Part shown: positions 1-9,077 of the stretch, piece after piece | Layout of the letters: each line of letters opens with the position of its first letter | Position numbering within the stretch: position 1 is the stretch's first letter | Source: Saltatorellus ferox | GTDB lineage: Bacteria; Planctomycetota; UBA1135; GCA-002686595 | Length of the DNA stretch: 64,000 bases | Assembly: GCA_007751475.1 (NCBI GenBank) | Contig: CP036434.1 | Coordinates: 4,035,524 to 4,099,523, forward strand | Direction of reading: 5' to 3' | Program-made: the position numbers and the translations under genes | Notes under the pieces: model-generated | What the model was told of the DNA's origin: nothing | The model's database searches: none | Seen by the model: the letters and a program-made list of their open reading frames with translations, nothing else

Positions 1-1192
1 GCGGAACGACGGTGAACAGCGCGTCGCGGGCGGGCTTGGACACGCCGTACTCGGCGCCCCGGCGCCCCACGGCGAACACCGCGAGGACGGTGAGCGACGG
101 ATCGACCGCCAGCGCCGCAAATCCGGCCACGCCGACGAGCGGAACCGCCGCCAGTCCGATCCCGACGCCAAGCTTGCGCAGCACGTAGCCGCTCGCAAAG
201 AGCTGGAGGAAGAGCGTCACCACGTTCGTCGCCAGATCGATCTTGCCGAAGAACGCGCGGCGCGCATCGTCGTCGGCTTCGAAGGCCGCCTTCGCGAGCC
301 GCGCGCCCACGTCGTAGGCGAGGGTCGATCCCACCACGTAGATGGCCACGTAGACGCACGCGAGCATCAGGTAAGGAGACTGCGCCACGCGACGAAAGCC
401 CGCCAGGACCGATCCTCCGATCGGAGCATCGCTCGACGCCGTTTCGACTCCCTCAGGTTTCGCAGGATCGAGTGGCTCCAGCGTCGCGCTCGCCCGCTGC
501 AGCGAACGCTGGATCCAGACGCAGATCTCCAGGCAGGCCGCGCTCAAGAACGGTAGGTGCTCGGGGCCGAGGCCGACCTTCGGCAGAAGGCTGCTCGCGA
601 AGCTCGCGATCGACGCGCCGGAGATCGCGCCGAGCGTGCCGCCGACGGCCACGAAGCCGAAGAGCCGCAGCGCGCGCTCGCGTCCGTAGAGATCGGCGAG
701 AAGGCCCCAGAAGATCGACACGCCGACGATGCTGAACACCGAGAGCCAGCAGAAGAACACATCGCGAACGAACTGCTCGGTCGCCCCCTCGAAGCGGCCT
801 AGCAAGAGTCCCAGCACGATCGTGATGAGGCTCAGCGCTCGATAGGAAACCGGCACGATCCGGAGCCTGCCGAACCGGGAGACGAGGGCGCCGAACGCGG
901 GCTGAACGATCAGCGTCAGCGCAAACGTCCCCACGAACAACCAGCGAAGCCTGTCCGGATCGGACGATCCGTAGGCGTCGCGCACGGGCCGCAGCAGGTA
1001 GTACGAGCCCAGGAGCGCGAAGAAGAACGCCATCGCCAGAAGCAGCGGCTTGCCCTCGCCCCGCTGAATCAGCGAGAAGCTCAAGGGGTGGCGCTCTTTC
1101 GTTCGGGATGCGTCTGGGTTCGGCAAAGCGTCTGGCTGGGTGGGACTTCCGGCGGGCCCGGGGTCGGATAGGGCGGCTATAGTGCGATGCAT
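1..1192 (-). CDS. Npt1/Npt2-like nucleotide (ATP/ADP) transporter family protein, 3' part outside window
   Basis: Polytopic membrane protein; the reading frame runs off the left edge, so the C-terminus is missing (about 397 residues visible). It is recognised by GSYYLLRPVRDAYG (about residues 62-75) in the first transmembrane segment and GAEYGVSKPARDALFTVV near the window edge. Both are hallmarks of bacterial relatives of the chlamydial/rickettsial Npt-type nucleotide transporters, a major-facilitator-like family. Several further hydrophobic helices are separated by a central charged loop. The substrate in free-living bacteria is not established, so the nucleotide assignment rests on family only. 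The most upstream ATG (1192) overlaps the start of the divergent gene by 2 nt, so TTG at 1126 or 1084 may be the true start. Confidence 0.8.
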   Translation of the reverse strand, partial: MHRTIAALSDPGPAGSPTQPDALPNPDASRTKERHPLSFSLIQRGEGKPLLLAMAFFFALLGSYYLLRPVRDAYGSSDPDRLRWLFVGTFALTLIVQPAFGALVSRFGRLRIVPVSYRALSLITIVLGLLLGRFEGATEQFVRDVFFCWLSVFSIVGVSIFWGLLADLYGRERALRLFGFVAVGGTLGAISGASIASFASSLLPKVGLGPEHLPFLSAACLEICVWIQRSLQRASATLEPLDPAKPEGVETASSDAPIGGSVLAGFRRVAQSPYLMLACVYVAIYVVGSTLAYDVGARLAKAAFEADDDARRAFFGKIDLATNVVTLFLQLFASGYVLRKLGVGIGLAAVPLVGVAGFAALAVDPSLTVLAVFAVGRRGAEYGVSKPARDALFTVVP

Positions 1193-2345
1193 GAGCCAGA
1201 ACTTCACACGCCGCACGATTCTTTCCGCGGCCAGCAGCGCCGCCGCCGCCACGGCCTTCGCGCCACGGATTCTTGCCAGCAGCCACGGCCAGGGAGAGGA
1301 GCCCAAGAAGCGCCTGCTCATGCTGGGCGGAACCGCCTTCCTCGGGCCACAGATCGTCCAGGCCGCCCTCGATGCGGGCTGGGACGTCACGCTGTTCAAC
1401 CGGGGCAAGACCGGCCCCGATCGATTCCCTGACCTCGACTCACGGACCGGAGATCGCAACACCGGCGACTACGCGTCCCTGGCGGAAGGGGAATGGGACC
1501 TTTGCGTCGACACCTCGTGCTACATCCCCGCCCACGTGACCGCAGCGATCGAAGCGGTGAAGGGCCGCGTGAAGCACTACGTCGTGGTCTCGACGATCTC
1601 GGTCTACGCCGACGATGCGGGCGAGAACGGCCCCGTCTCGGAAGACGGCAAGATCGGCACGATCCCCGAGGAGCTCATGGCGGACTTCCAGGAGATCCGC
1701 GATGTCAGCAAGCACGGCAGCCGCTACTACGGCGCGCTGAAGGCACTTTGCGAGAGCGCCGCGCGCGAGGCCATGACCGAGGGCGCGGTCACCGTCGTTC
1801 GCCCCGGCCTGATCGTCGGTCCCGACGATCGCTCGGACCGCTACACCTACTGGCCGGTTCGGGTCGCGAAGGGCGGCGAGGTGCTCGCGCCCGGCAACCC
1901 CGACAACAGCGTGCAGTACATCGACGTACGCGACCTCGGCCCCTTCACGTTCGACGTCGGCGCGCGCGGGACCGGCAAGACCTACAACGCCACCGGGTTC
2001 GATCGGAAGGTCACGTTCCAGGACATGATCGAGAGCTGCATCCCGCAGCACCACGGAAGCCCCGAGGACCTCACGATCACCTGGGTCGATGCTGACTTCC
2101 TGCAGGAGCAAGGCGTCGGGCAGTGGATGGAGATGCCGCTCTGGATTGCGGGCGGCGGGAACCATTACACCAACGACGCGGCCTGCCAGGATGGGCTGAC
2201 CTTCCGCCCACTCACCGAGACCGCGGCGGCGACCGTGGCCTGGCACGTGGCCGAACGCGGGGAAGGTCACGCGTGGCGCGCTGTACTCGCCGCCGACAAG
2301 GAAGCGAACGTGCTAGCCGCCTGGCACGCACGACCGAAGAAGTAG
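1191..2345 (+). CDS. Tat-exported NAD-dependent epimerase/dehydratase-like protein
   Basis: 384-residue extended short-chain dehydrogenase/reductase. The start at 1191 gives a twin-arginine signal peptide (RR at residues 7-8 followed by ILSAASSAAAATAFA), so the protein is probably exported already folded. The Rossmann motif LGGTAFLG lies at about residues 45-52, and a serine-rich strand (VVVSTISVYADD) precedes a YxxxK pair in SRYYGALKALCE. This is the usual arrangement of nucleotide-sugar epimerase/dehydratase-type enzymes. An export signal on a cofactor-dependent SDR is unusual outside Planctomycetes-like bacteria. The substrate is unknown. The frame also opens upstream at 1140, but that would bury the Tat signal. 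Confidence 0.85.
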   Translation: MSQNFTRRTILSAASSAAAATAFAPRILASSHGQGEEPKKRLLMLGGTAFLGPQIVQAALDAGWDVTLFNRGKTGPDRFPDLDSRTGDRNTGDYASLAEGEWDLCVDTSCYIPAHVTAAIEAVKGRVKHYVVVSTISVYADDAGENGPVSEDGKIGTIPEELMADFQEIRDVSKHGSRYYGALKALCESAAREAMTEGAVTVVRPGLIVGPDDRSDRYTYWPVRVAKGGEVLAPGNPDNSVQYIDVRDLGPFTFDVGARGTGKTYNATGFDRKVTFQDMIESCIPQHHGSPEDLTITWVDADFLQEQGVGQWMEMPLWIAGGGNHYTNDAACQDGLTFRPLTETAAATVAWHVAERGEGHAWRAVLAADKEANVLAAWHARPKK

Positions 2346-2352
2346 CGCTCCG

Positions 2353-3576
2353 CTACCGGCCCTGGGTCGTGGCGGTGATGACCGCTGCCACGGCCAGGAG
2401 CAGCAGCACGAACAGCAGGATCTTGATCCACGAGTACGGCGCGCGCCCCACGATCCGGCCCGACTGTCCGTGCACCAGCACGGCGTAGGGCTTGCCGCGG
2501 AACTGGTACGTCACGCTCCACATGGGAAGCAACACGTGCTTCCAGCGGATGTCGGTGATCCGGTTCTGAACTTTAAGGGCGCGCTGGGTATCCCCGGGGA
2601 CATCGCCCGCGCAGCGACTGCGCTGGGACGCCTCGATCCGGCCCTTGGCTTCCTGCCAGCCGGCTTCGAGGTCGGTTTGATACTCCTCCGCGTGCCAGCC
2701 CGCCAGGTACTCAGGTGAGTACGGCACGAGTCCCTCGGCCGCGAAGGGGCCGAGGCGCTGGCCGAGCTTGCCGTCGATGCCGCGTGACGCGATCACCAGC
2801 ACGTCGTCGTAGCTGTCGTCGCGCTGGCCCCAGGCCGGACGCCAGCGCACTTTTTGGACCTGGCGCGTGCGGGTGACGCTGCGCCCGTTCTCCCTCGTGG
2901 TGTAGCGCTCCGTGACGTAGTAGTAGGTGCCCGACTGGGCCGACCAGTCCGAGTGCACCTCGGCATCGTAGGTCCAGGCGGGCACGTACACACCGATGGC
3001 ATCGAAGCGCTTCGTCTCTTTCAGCGCGTTGGGCCGAAACCAGAGTCCGTGGATCCACCTGTGGAACTCGGCCTTCACCCGCTCCTGGCCCACCTCCAGC
3101 GGAATCAGGGACTCCGGCCGCAGCGCGTGCCGGTTCGCCTCCTGCGACAGCACGCCCGGCGAGCCGCAGAAGGGACAGGCCTCCGACACCGACGCGCCCT
3201 CGAAGGTCACCCGCGCATCGCAGGTCTCGCAGTTCAGCACGCGCACCTCGCGGCCCAGCCCGCGGGCCGCCGACGCGACGGCCTCCCGGGTGAGCGGCCG
3301 CTCGACGATCGTCCCCTGGGCCACGGCCACCGCCCGGTGAGCCCCGCAGTACTCGCAGGTGAGCGCCCCGACATCAGGGCTCCAGCGCAGCGGCGCCCCG
3401 CAGTCGTCGCAGGTCAGGTCCGCCTCCGCCCTCGGAGACTCCTTGCTCTGGTAGGCCACCTCCTCCAGGGTCCGCTCCGGCGGCGGCTGGACCGCCGGGC
3501 TCAGGCCGATACGCCCGCCGCCCCCGCCCTCTCCTGCGGGTCCTGTAACAGGACTGTGACTACCTGATGGACTCAT
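2353..3576 (-). CDS. Zinc-ribbon membrane protein, YdjG-like
   Basis: 407-residue protein with two paired-cysteine zinc ribbons: C56/C59 with C74/C77, and C116/C119 with C134/C137. A long middle domain rich in Trp and Tyr follows, and a single C-terminal transmembrane helix (about residues 381-401) anchors it. This layout matches TFIIB-type zinc-ribbon proteins such as B. subtilis YdjG, sometimes misannotated as PriA-like helicase; no helicase motif is visible. The divergent neighbour encodes an SPFH/zinc-ribbon protein resembling YdjI, the usual partner of YdjG in the pspA-ydjGHI envelope-stress operon. A membrane-stress role is inferred from that pairing. Confidence 0.75.
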   Translation of the reverse strand: MSPSGSHSPVTGPAGEGGGGGRIGLSPAVQPPPERTLEEVAYQSKESPRAEADLTCDDCGAPLRWSPDVGALTCEYCGAHRAVAVAQGTIVERPLTREAVASAARGLGREVRVLNCETCDARVTFEGASVSEACPFCGSPGVLSQEANRHALRPESLIPLEVGQERVKAEFHRWIHGLWFRPNALKETKRFDAIGVYVPAWTYDAEVHSDWSAQSGTYYYVTERYTTRENGRSVTRTRQVQKVRWRPAWGQRDDSYDDVLVIASRGIDGKLGQRLGPFAAEGLVPYSPEYLAGWHAEEYQTDLEAGWQEAKGRIEASQRSRCAGDVPGDTQRALKVQNRITDIRWKHVLLPMWSVTYQFRGKPYAVLVHGQSGRIVGRAPYSWIKILLFVLLLLAVAAVITATTQGR

Positions 3577-3579
3577 GGT

Positions 3580-3609
3580 TTGAATAGAAAGCGCCGCGTC
3601 CCGTACATT
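3580..3609 (+). promoter_or_regulatory. Candidate sigma70-type promoter for the SPFH gene
   Basis: TTGAAT (3580-3585), an 18-nt spacer and TACATT (3604-3609) lie in the divergent intergenic region. The expected transcription start is about 70 nt before the SPFH protein start. The match is to the general bacterial consensus only. Confidence 0.35.
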
Positions 3610-3683
3610 GGCCCCAGGCTAGCCGATCCGGCAGCCACTTTTTGCCCCTCGAGATCTCAAGACTAAAGAAGAGTGTGTAACCC

Positions 3684-4790
3684 ATGGCGGTGATGGACTG
3701 GTTCAAGCGCGGCGTCCAGGAGATGATGGTCGCTCGTCCCGATGGGACGAAATCCCAGATCGTCTGGAAGCACCCGGACAAGACGATCCCGATGAAGTCC
3801 CAGCTGACCGTCGAAGCCGACGAGAAGGCGGTCTTCTTCCGGGACGGCAAGGTCGTCGAGACCCTCGGTCCGGGCCGGCACACGCTCGACTCCTCGAACT
3901 TCCCGTTCCTCTCGAACCTGATCGACTCGGTCACGGGCGGCAACGTGTTCATCACCGAGGTGTTCTTCGTCAACACCCGTGAGCACGCCGGGATCAAGTT
4001 CGGCGGCCGGATCGGCCACGTCGAGGACCCGAAGTCCGGCATCCCCGTCGAGACCATGGTCCACGGCGAGTTCAGCTTCCGCGTCGTCGACCCCGAGAAG
4101 CTCATCGTCGGCCTCGTGGGCATGGGCCGCGCCGAGTCCTCCACCATCAACGCGTGGATGAAGGAGCAGGTGCTCAAAGTCCTGCGCGACAACATCGCCG
4201 AGCTGATCGTCAAACAATCCTGGCCGCTCCTCGACGTCACCTCCGGTGCCTACACCGAGGAGATCGAGGAGACCGTGATCGGACGCATGGACAAGCACGT
4301 CGAGGACTACGGCATCGACATCGTTCGCTTCGGCAACTTCGTCATCGGCATCGATGAAGAGGACGCCAGCAACCTCAAGGAGCTCTACCGCGACGCGGCG
4401 TACCTCCGCACGGTCGGCGGCGTCGACGGCTACCAGAAGTTCGCCGCGGGCAAGGCGATGATGGGCGCGGGTGAAGGCATGGCCAAAGGCGGCGGTGACG
4501 GCGGCGCGGGCGCGGGCGGGCTCCTTGGGGGCGCGGGCCTCGGCGTCGGCCTCGGCATGGCCCAGATGATGGTGCGCGACAACCGCGGCGGCGAGACGCT
4601 GGCCCCGGCGGCCGCGGGCGTCGTCTGCGGCGAGTGCAACAGCAACGTCGCCCCGGGCAAGTTCTGCAGCGCCTGTGGCAAGGAACTCAAGAAGGCCGTG
4701 GCCCAGGGCACGTTCTGCACCGGCTGCGGCGAGCCCGTCGCACCGGACGCCAAGTTCTGCGGATCCTGTGGGACGAAGCAGGGCGGCTGA
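3684..4790 (+). CDS. SPFH-domain protein with C-terminal zinc ribbons, YdjI-like (virion-core-protein family)
   Basis: 368-residue soluble protein. Residues about 25-260 form an SPFH/Band-7-like domain (DGKVVETLGPGRHTL, then VETMVHGEFSFRVVDPEKL), followed by a glycine-rich stretch. The last 54 residues hold two CxxC...CxxC zinc ribbons (CGEC/CSAC and CTGC/CGSC). This is the architecture of YdjI-type proteins. It is divergent from the YdjG-like gene, and a candidate promoter lies upstream. A membrane-associated scaffold or stress role is inferred from the B. subtilis relatives. An internal Met at residue 4 is an alternative start. Confidence 0.82.
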   Translation: MAVMDWFKRGVQEMMVARPDGTKSQIVWKHPDKTIPMKSQLTVEADEKAVFFRDGKVVETLGPGRHTLDSSNFPFLSNLIDSVTGGNVFITEVFFVNTREHAGIKFGGRIGHVEDPKSGIPVETMVHGEFSFRVVDPEKLIVGLVGMGRAESSTINAWMKEQVLKVLRDNIAELIVKQSWPLLDVTSGAYTEEIEETVIGRMDKHVEDYGIDIVRFGNFVIGIDEEDASNLKELYRDAAYLRTVGGVDGYQKFAAGKAMMGAGEGMAKGGGDGGAGAGGLLGGAGLGVGLGMAQMMVRDNRGGETLAPAAAGVVCGECNSNVAPGKFCSACGKELKKAVAQGTFCTGCGEPVAPDAKFCGSCGTKQGG

Positions 4791-4802
4791 ACGGCTGGTC
4801 GA

Positions 4803-5675
4803 TCAGTAACCGTAGGGGTCCGGTTCGCCCTTCGAAAGGTAGGCGGCGTACGCCACGACGCCCGCCACCAGGGTGAGCCGCACGACCGACGCCAGCCACG
4901 GACGGCCCGCCAGGGAACGTCCCGGCAGCAGCACGAGAAGAGGCGCCGCGAGCAGCAGGATCCCTGCGGTTCGCGGCGTCTCCGCGTAGAGAACGCCGTT
5001 GGCGACGAAGCCCGCGAAGAGCGCGGACTGCGTCGTCGCGGCCGCGCGGCCCACGGGCCGGAAGGAAACCTCCTCGGCCCGAAAGTGCAGGAGCGCGACG
5101 ACCATCAGTCCGAAGAGACCGGCCGAGCTGCTCAAGGCCGCGGCGTTCATCGCGGAGAGCGCCGTTCCCGAGAGTCCCAGCGCAGGCGCCGCGGCCACGC
5201 TCGCGAGCGCCACGGCCAGCGCCGACTCCGCCGTGCGCCTCTGCGCCTCGGCGACGAGTCTACCGCCGAAGCCCACCACGGCGATGACGGAAAGACAGCC
5301 GACGTACAGCAGCACCTTGCCGTCCCAGTACCGCTCGTGGAGCGGTTCGGTGGGCAGATAGAAGAGCGCGGCTCCGCCGAGCCCGAAGAGCAAGAGCACG
5401 GCAGCGAGCGGCCAGGCGCCACGGCCGAGACCCGCGAGCACGCCCAGAAGGACCGCACCGGCCCCGGCGAGGAGCACCGCGTCCATGAACTCCCTCGGAG
5501 GGAACACGAAGCTCTGCCCCTGCAGATGATGGGTCGTCGCCACCGCCGCCGCAGGGACGAGCGCGGCCAGCACCACGGCCACCCCACGCCGACCCCGCTC
5601 TCCGCGGAGAGCGAGGACGACGAACCAGAGAACCAGCGAAACGCCAGCGCCCGCTACAGGTGGCAACAGGTCCAT
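4803..5675 (-). CDS. Integral membrane protein of unknown function
   Basis: 290 residues, almost entirely hydrophobic, with about eight or nine predicted transmembrane helices and short loops. There is no recognisable catalytic or transport motif. Two histidines (TTHH, about residues 48-49) and a PxEPLHER loop are the only notable polar features. It lies just downstream of the YceI-family gene on the same strand with a gap of about 15 nt, so the two are probably cotranscribed. No function is proposed. Confidence 0.7.
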   Translation of the reverse strand: MDLLPPVAGAGVSLVLWFVVLALRGERGRRGVAVVLAALVPAAAVATTHHLQGQSFVFPPREFMDAVLLAGAGAVLLGVLAGLGRGAWPLAAVLLLFGLGGAALFYLPTEPLHERYWDGKVLLYVGCLSVIAVVGFGGRLVAEAQRRTAESALAVALASVAAAPALGLSGTALSAMNAAALSSSAGLFGLMVVALLHFRAEEVSFRPVGRAAATTQSALFAGFVANGVLYAETPRTAGILLLAAPLLVLLPGRSLAGRPWLASVVRLTLVAGVVAYAAYLSKGEPDPYGY

Positions 5676-5690
5676 GGTGGCGGGCCGGGC

Positions 5691-6320
5691 CTACTTGGCT
5701 CCCTTGATGCCTTCGATGGAGAACATCATCTCGACGTCGTGCCCGAGCGTGTCCGGCGCGGACTCGATGCCGTAGTCCATGCGATCGATCGTGAACCCGC
5801 CGACGAAGCCAGCGCGCTGACCCATTCGCTCTCCGGCGTCCACTTCCCCCACCTTGGTGACGTCCATGGTGATCTCCTTGGTGACGCCGTGGAGCGTCAG
5901 GTCGCCGACGACGGTGTAGGCGTCGCCCTCGCCCTTCGTGATCTTGGTGGACTGGAACTTCATTTCGGGGAACTGCTTGACGTTGAAGTAGTCGGCCGAG
6001 CGAAGGTGCTTGTCACGGCCTTCGTGGTTCGTGTTCACGCTTTCGGGGTCGACCATGATCGACACGTTCGAGGACGCCGCGTCATCGCCGAGGGTGAAGG
6101 AGCCGCTGAACTTGTCGAAGCGGCCGTACTGGTACGACACACCGAGGTGCTTGCACTTGAACAGGATGTTGCTGTGGACGAGGTCGACGCCATAGGTCGT
6201 GGCCTCCAGCGACGAGATCGGGGTCACCACCGCCTCGGTAGCGGGGGTCGAGGGGCCAGCGGCGGTCAGGAAGAGGGCGCCGGCGAGGGCGACAGAGGAG
6301 AGAACGAGGAGCGTGCGCAT
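5691..6320 (-). CDS. YceI-family periplasmic protein
   Basis: 209 residues from the Met at 6320, which gives a clean Sec signal peptide (MRTLLVLSSVALAGALFLTA). The mature part has YceI lipocalin-like beta-barrel signatures: a VDLVHSNILFKCKHLG strand, SADYFNVKQFPEMKF, and the GDLTLHGVTKEITMDV segment. YceI proteins bind isoprenoid-like hydrophobic ligands in a beta-barrel and act in the periplasm. The frame opens further upstream to 6398, but that would bury the signal peptide. It is probably the first gene of a two-gene unit with the membrane protein that follows. Confidence 0.9.
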   Translation of the reverse strand: MRTLLVLSSVALAGALFLTAAGPSTPATEAVVTPISSLEATTYGVDLVHSNILFKCKHLGVSYQYGRFDKFSGSFTLGDDAASSNVSIMVDPESVNTNHEGRDKHLRSADYFNVKQFPEMKFQSTKITKGEGDAYTVVGDLTLHGVTKEITMDVTKVGEVDAGERMGQRAGFVGGFTIDRMDYGIESAPDTLGHDVEMMFSIEGIKGAK

Positions 6321-6491
6321 GTTTGGAAGGGAGTGAGCGAAGAGAAAGAGGGAGAGCCGCCGCGGGGAGGCGACCCAGGACAGCCCAACCTTTCGCACAG
6401 CGATAAGGGTGGATGGTGATCTTTTGGGAAAATTGCCCTCGGTTCAGCCCGCGACTTACCCGAAACTTGTCGCCCGTTCCCCCAAGACACC

Positions 6492-8414
6492 ATGCTCCTC
6501 GCCATCACCCAGCAAGCGATCGATGCCGGGGCAGCCGACGCAGCCCCCATCGCCTCCCGGGCCGCCTCGCCCCTCGTCGCACTCGCCCTCATCGGCGCGG
6601 CGGGCATCGGGGCCCAGTGGGCCGCCTGGAAGCTGAAGCTTCCGTCCATCCTCCTGCTTCTGCTGGCGGGCATTCTTGTCGGGCCGCTGCTCGGATGGCT
6701 CCAGCCCCACGATCTCTTCGGAGCGGTTCTCTACCCGCTGGTCTCTCTCGCCGTCGCGGTGATTCTCTACGAGGGTGGCCTCAGTCTTCATCTCCACGAG
6801 CTGGGCGCCCATGGCACGCCGATCCTGCGGCTGCTCACCGTCGGAGTCGTCACCACCTGGACGCTCGCGACGATCGCTGCGCTCACGATCGCCAAGCTTC
6901 CCTGGGAAACCGCCATGGTGCTGGGGGCGATCCTCACGGTGACCGGCCCGACCGTCATCGGGCCGCTCCTGCGCCAGATTCGCCCGCGCGGCCCTGCGGA
7001 GGCCATCGCCAAGTGGGAGGGCATCGTCGTCGATGTCGTGGGCGCGACGCTCGCCGTCCTCGTGCTGCACGTGGCCACCGAGGGGTTCGCCCAGGACGGC
7101 GCGATCCACTCCGCCACGGGCGCGCTCGTCGATCTCTTCAAGACCGCCATCGTGGGCACCGCCTTCGGCGTGCTGGGCACCTACGCGCTGGCGATCCCGC
7201 TCCGCAAGCATCTGATTCCGGACGAGCTCGAAAACGCCGTTTCCCTCGCCATCGTCCTGGGCATCTTCGTGGCCGCGGATTCTCTCGCCCATGAATCCGG
7301 CCTCCTGGCGGTCACCCTGATGGGTTTCCTCCTCGCGAACCGCAAGGACGTCTCGGTGCACCACATCATCGAGTTCAAGGAGAACCTGCGCGTCCTCTTG
7401 ATCTCCACGCTCTTCATTGTCCTCGCCGCCACGATCGATCTCGGCGCGCTGCGCGCCACCGGCTGGAACGGACTCCTGTTCGTCGTGGCGCTCATCGTCG
7501 TGGTCCGGCCCGCCTCGGTGTTCCTGTCGACCCTCGGCACCACCCTGACGAGCGCCGACCGAACCTTCCTGGCTTTCCTCGCCCCCCGCGGCATCGTCGC
7601 GGCGGCCGTCTCGTCGCTCTTCGCCCTGCGAATGCAGGAGGCGAACGTCCCCGGCGCCGATCTGATGGCGCCGCTCGCCTTCCTCGTCATCGTCGTCACG
7701 GTCGCGGTCTACGGACTGGGCGCAGGACCGCTCGCCCGCAGGCTCAAGCTCTCCGATCCCGACGCCCAGGGCACCCTCATCGCCGGTGCCGGGCCGTTTG
7801 CCCTGGAGTTCGGGCGAGCGCTCAAGAAGCTGGGGATCGACGTCGTCCACGTGGACACGAACCGCGCCTCCATCGCCGAGGCGCGCCTCGGCGGACTCCC
7901 GGCGTACTACGGATCCATTCTCTCTTCGGAGGTGGTGGGTTCGCTGCCCCTCGGCGGCACCGGGCGCTTCGTGGGCCTGACTCCGAACGACGAGGTCAAC
8001 GCCCTCGCGGCCGCCCACTTCTCGACTCTCTACGAGCGCGCCAACGTGTACCAGTCGGCCAGCGGCGCACGATCCGCCGACGACGCCCGCAAGGACCTGC
8101 GCGGACGCACGCTCTTCCATGGGGACTGGCCGCTCTCGCGGCTGGACGGAGCCATCCGCGCGGGCTCGGTCGTCAAGACGACCAACCTCACGGAGGAGTT
8201 CGGCTTCGCGAAGTTCCTGGAGAAGTACGGCGAAAACACCCTGCCCCTCGGGATCGTCCGTAACGGGCGCCTGGAGCTCTTCACCGCGGACAAGCCCCCT
8301 GCCCCCGAACCAGAGGCGGCTCTCCTCAGCCTGGTCCGGGAGAAAAAGGAGGAAGAGCAAGTCCAGATACGCCAGGCGGCCGCGACCAGCTCCGCCGCAG
8401 CGGTCCTACCCTGA
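6492..8414 (+). CDS. Na+/H+ (cation:proton) antiporter with C-terminal TrkA-N-like domain
   Basis: 640 residues. The first about 400 contain 12-13 transmembrane helices of the CPA1/NhaP type, with LYEGGLSL and VTGPTVIGPLLRQIRPRG near helices 4-6 and SADRTFLAFLAPRGIVAAA. The latter resembles the conserved Arg-Gly-bearing helix of NhaP antiporters. After residue about 420 a Rossmann-like cytosolic domain begins (GTLIAGAGPFALEFG, then VVHVDTNRASIAEA), as in TrkA-N/RCK-regulated exchangers. Its likely role is pH and cation homeostasis. The gene is single and is followed by a short GC hairpin before the sigma factor. Confidence 0.88.
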   Translation: MLLAITQQAIDAGAADAAPIASRAASPLVALALIGAAGIGAQWAAWKLKLPSILLLLLAGILVGPLLGWLQPHDLFGAVLYPLVSLAVAVILYEGGLSLHLHELGAHGTPILRLLTVGVVTTWTLATIAALTIAKLPWETAMVLGAILTVTGPTVIGPLLRQIRPRGPAEAIAKWEGIVVDVVGATLAVLVLHVATEGFAQDGAIHSATGALVDLFKTAIVGTAFGVLGTYALAIPLRKHLIPDELENAVSLAIVLGIFVAADSLAHESGLLAVTLMGFLLANRKDVSVHHIIEFKENLRVLLISTLFIVLAATIDLGALRATGWNGLLFVVALIVVVRPASVFLSTLGTTLTSADRTFLAFLAPRGIVAAAVSSLFALRMQEANVPGADLMAPLAFLVIVVTVAVYGLGAGPLARRLKLSDPDAQGTLIAGAGPFALEFGRALKKLGIDVVHVDTNRASIAEARLGGLPAYYGSILSSEVVGSLPLGGTGRFVGLTPNDEVNALAAAHFSTLYERANVYQSASGARSADDARKDLRGRTLFHGDWPLSRLDGAIRAGSVVKTTNLTEEFGFAKFLEKYGENTLPLGIVRNGRLELFTADKPPAPEPEAALLSLVREKKEEEQVQIRQAAATSSAAAVLP

Positions 8415-8453
8415 CCCCTCTCCCCCTCTTCGGGGGCATGCTAGGCTGAAAGC

Positions 8454-9077
8454 GTGGCCGTACGACGACCGGATGACGACCCCAGGGAGCTCCAGCTCTC
8501 TCGATCCCTGATACGGCGCGAGCCGGCCGGGATAGACGAGCTCATGGACGCGCACGCGGACGCCGTGTTCGAGTTCGTTCTTTACCGTGTCGGCAGGCGC
8601 CGCGATCTGGCCGAGGACATCGCCCAGGAGACGCTGCTGGCCGCCGTCCAGGGCCTCGAACGATTCGATGGCCGAGCGGCGCTCCGCACCTGGCTCTTCG
8701 GCATCGCCAAGAACAAGATCCGCGAGGCGCGGCGCAGCCAGGCGCGGACGCGGCCACTGGGCGACATCCTGCTGGACGCGGACGACGAGATCTTCGCGAC
8801 GCTGGGCAGGATCGCCGAGGAGCCCATCCCCGACGAGATTCTCGAACGGAAAGAGACCCAGGCCATGGTCGGAGCCACTCTTTCGTCCCTGCCGGAGTCC
8901 TACCGCACGGCATTGACGGAGCGCTACGTCGAGGGACACTCGGTGCCCGAGACCGCGCGCTTGCAGGGCCGAGGCGTCAAGGCCGCCGAGTCGACGCTCC
9001 ATCGCGCCAGGCGGGCCTTTGCCGAGGTCTTCACCCTTCTCAACGTGCGCGCGGCCGGCGAGGAGGAAGGAGTTTGA
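8454..9077 (+). CDS. ECF-type RNA polymerase sigma factor
   Basis: 207 residues, GTG start. Region 2 is visible as VFEFVLYRVGRRRDLAEDIAQETLLAAVQGLERF and the WLFGIAKNKIREARR helix (about residues 40-100). Region 4 covers about residues 140-195 (LSSLPESYRTALTERYVEGHSVPETARLQGR), a helix-turn-helix that binds the -35 element. Its stop codon overlaps the TTG start of the next gene (TTGA), and a strong purine-rich ribosome site (GGAGGAAGGAG) lies just before that start. The pair is therefore translationally coupled, as in sigma/anti-sigma modules. Confidence 0.9.
   Translation: MAVRRPDDDPRELQLSRSLIRREPAGIDELMDAHADAVFEFVLYRVGRRRDLAEDIAQETLLAAVQGLERFDGRAALRTWLFGIAKNKIREARRSQARTRPLGDILLDADDEIFATLGRIAEEPIPDEILERKETQAMVGATLSSLPESYRTALTERYVEGHSVPETARLQGRGVKAAESTLHRARRAFAEVFTLLNVRAAGEEEGV

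Noticed and set aside
6456..8360. 634-codon minus-strand open frame over the antiporter
   Set aside because: Low-complexity charged translation, no motif, and the plus strand encodes an intact antiporter.
8422..8436. CCCCC-TCTTC-GGGGG hairpin before the sigma gene as a terminator
   Set aside because: Short stem with no T-tract; too weak to call.
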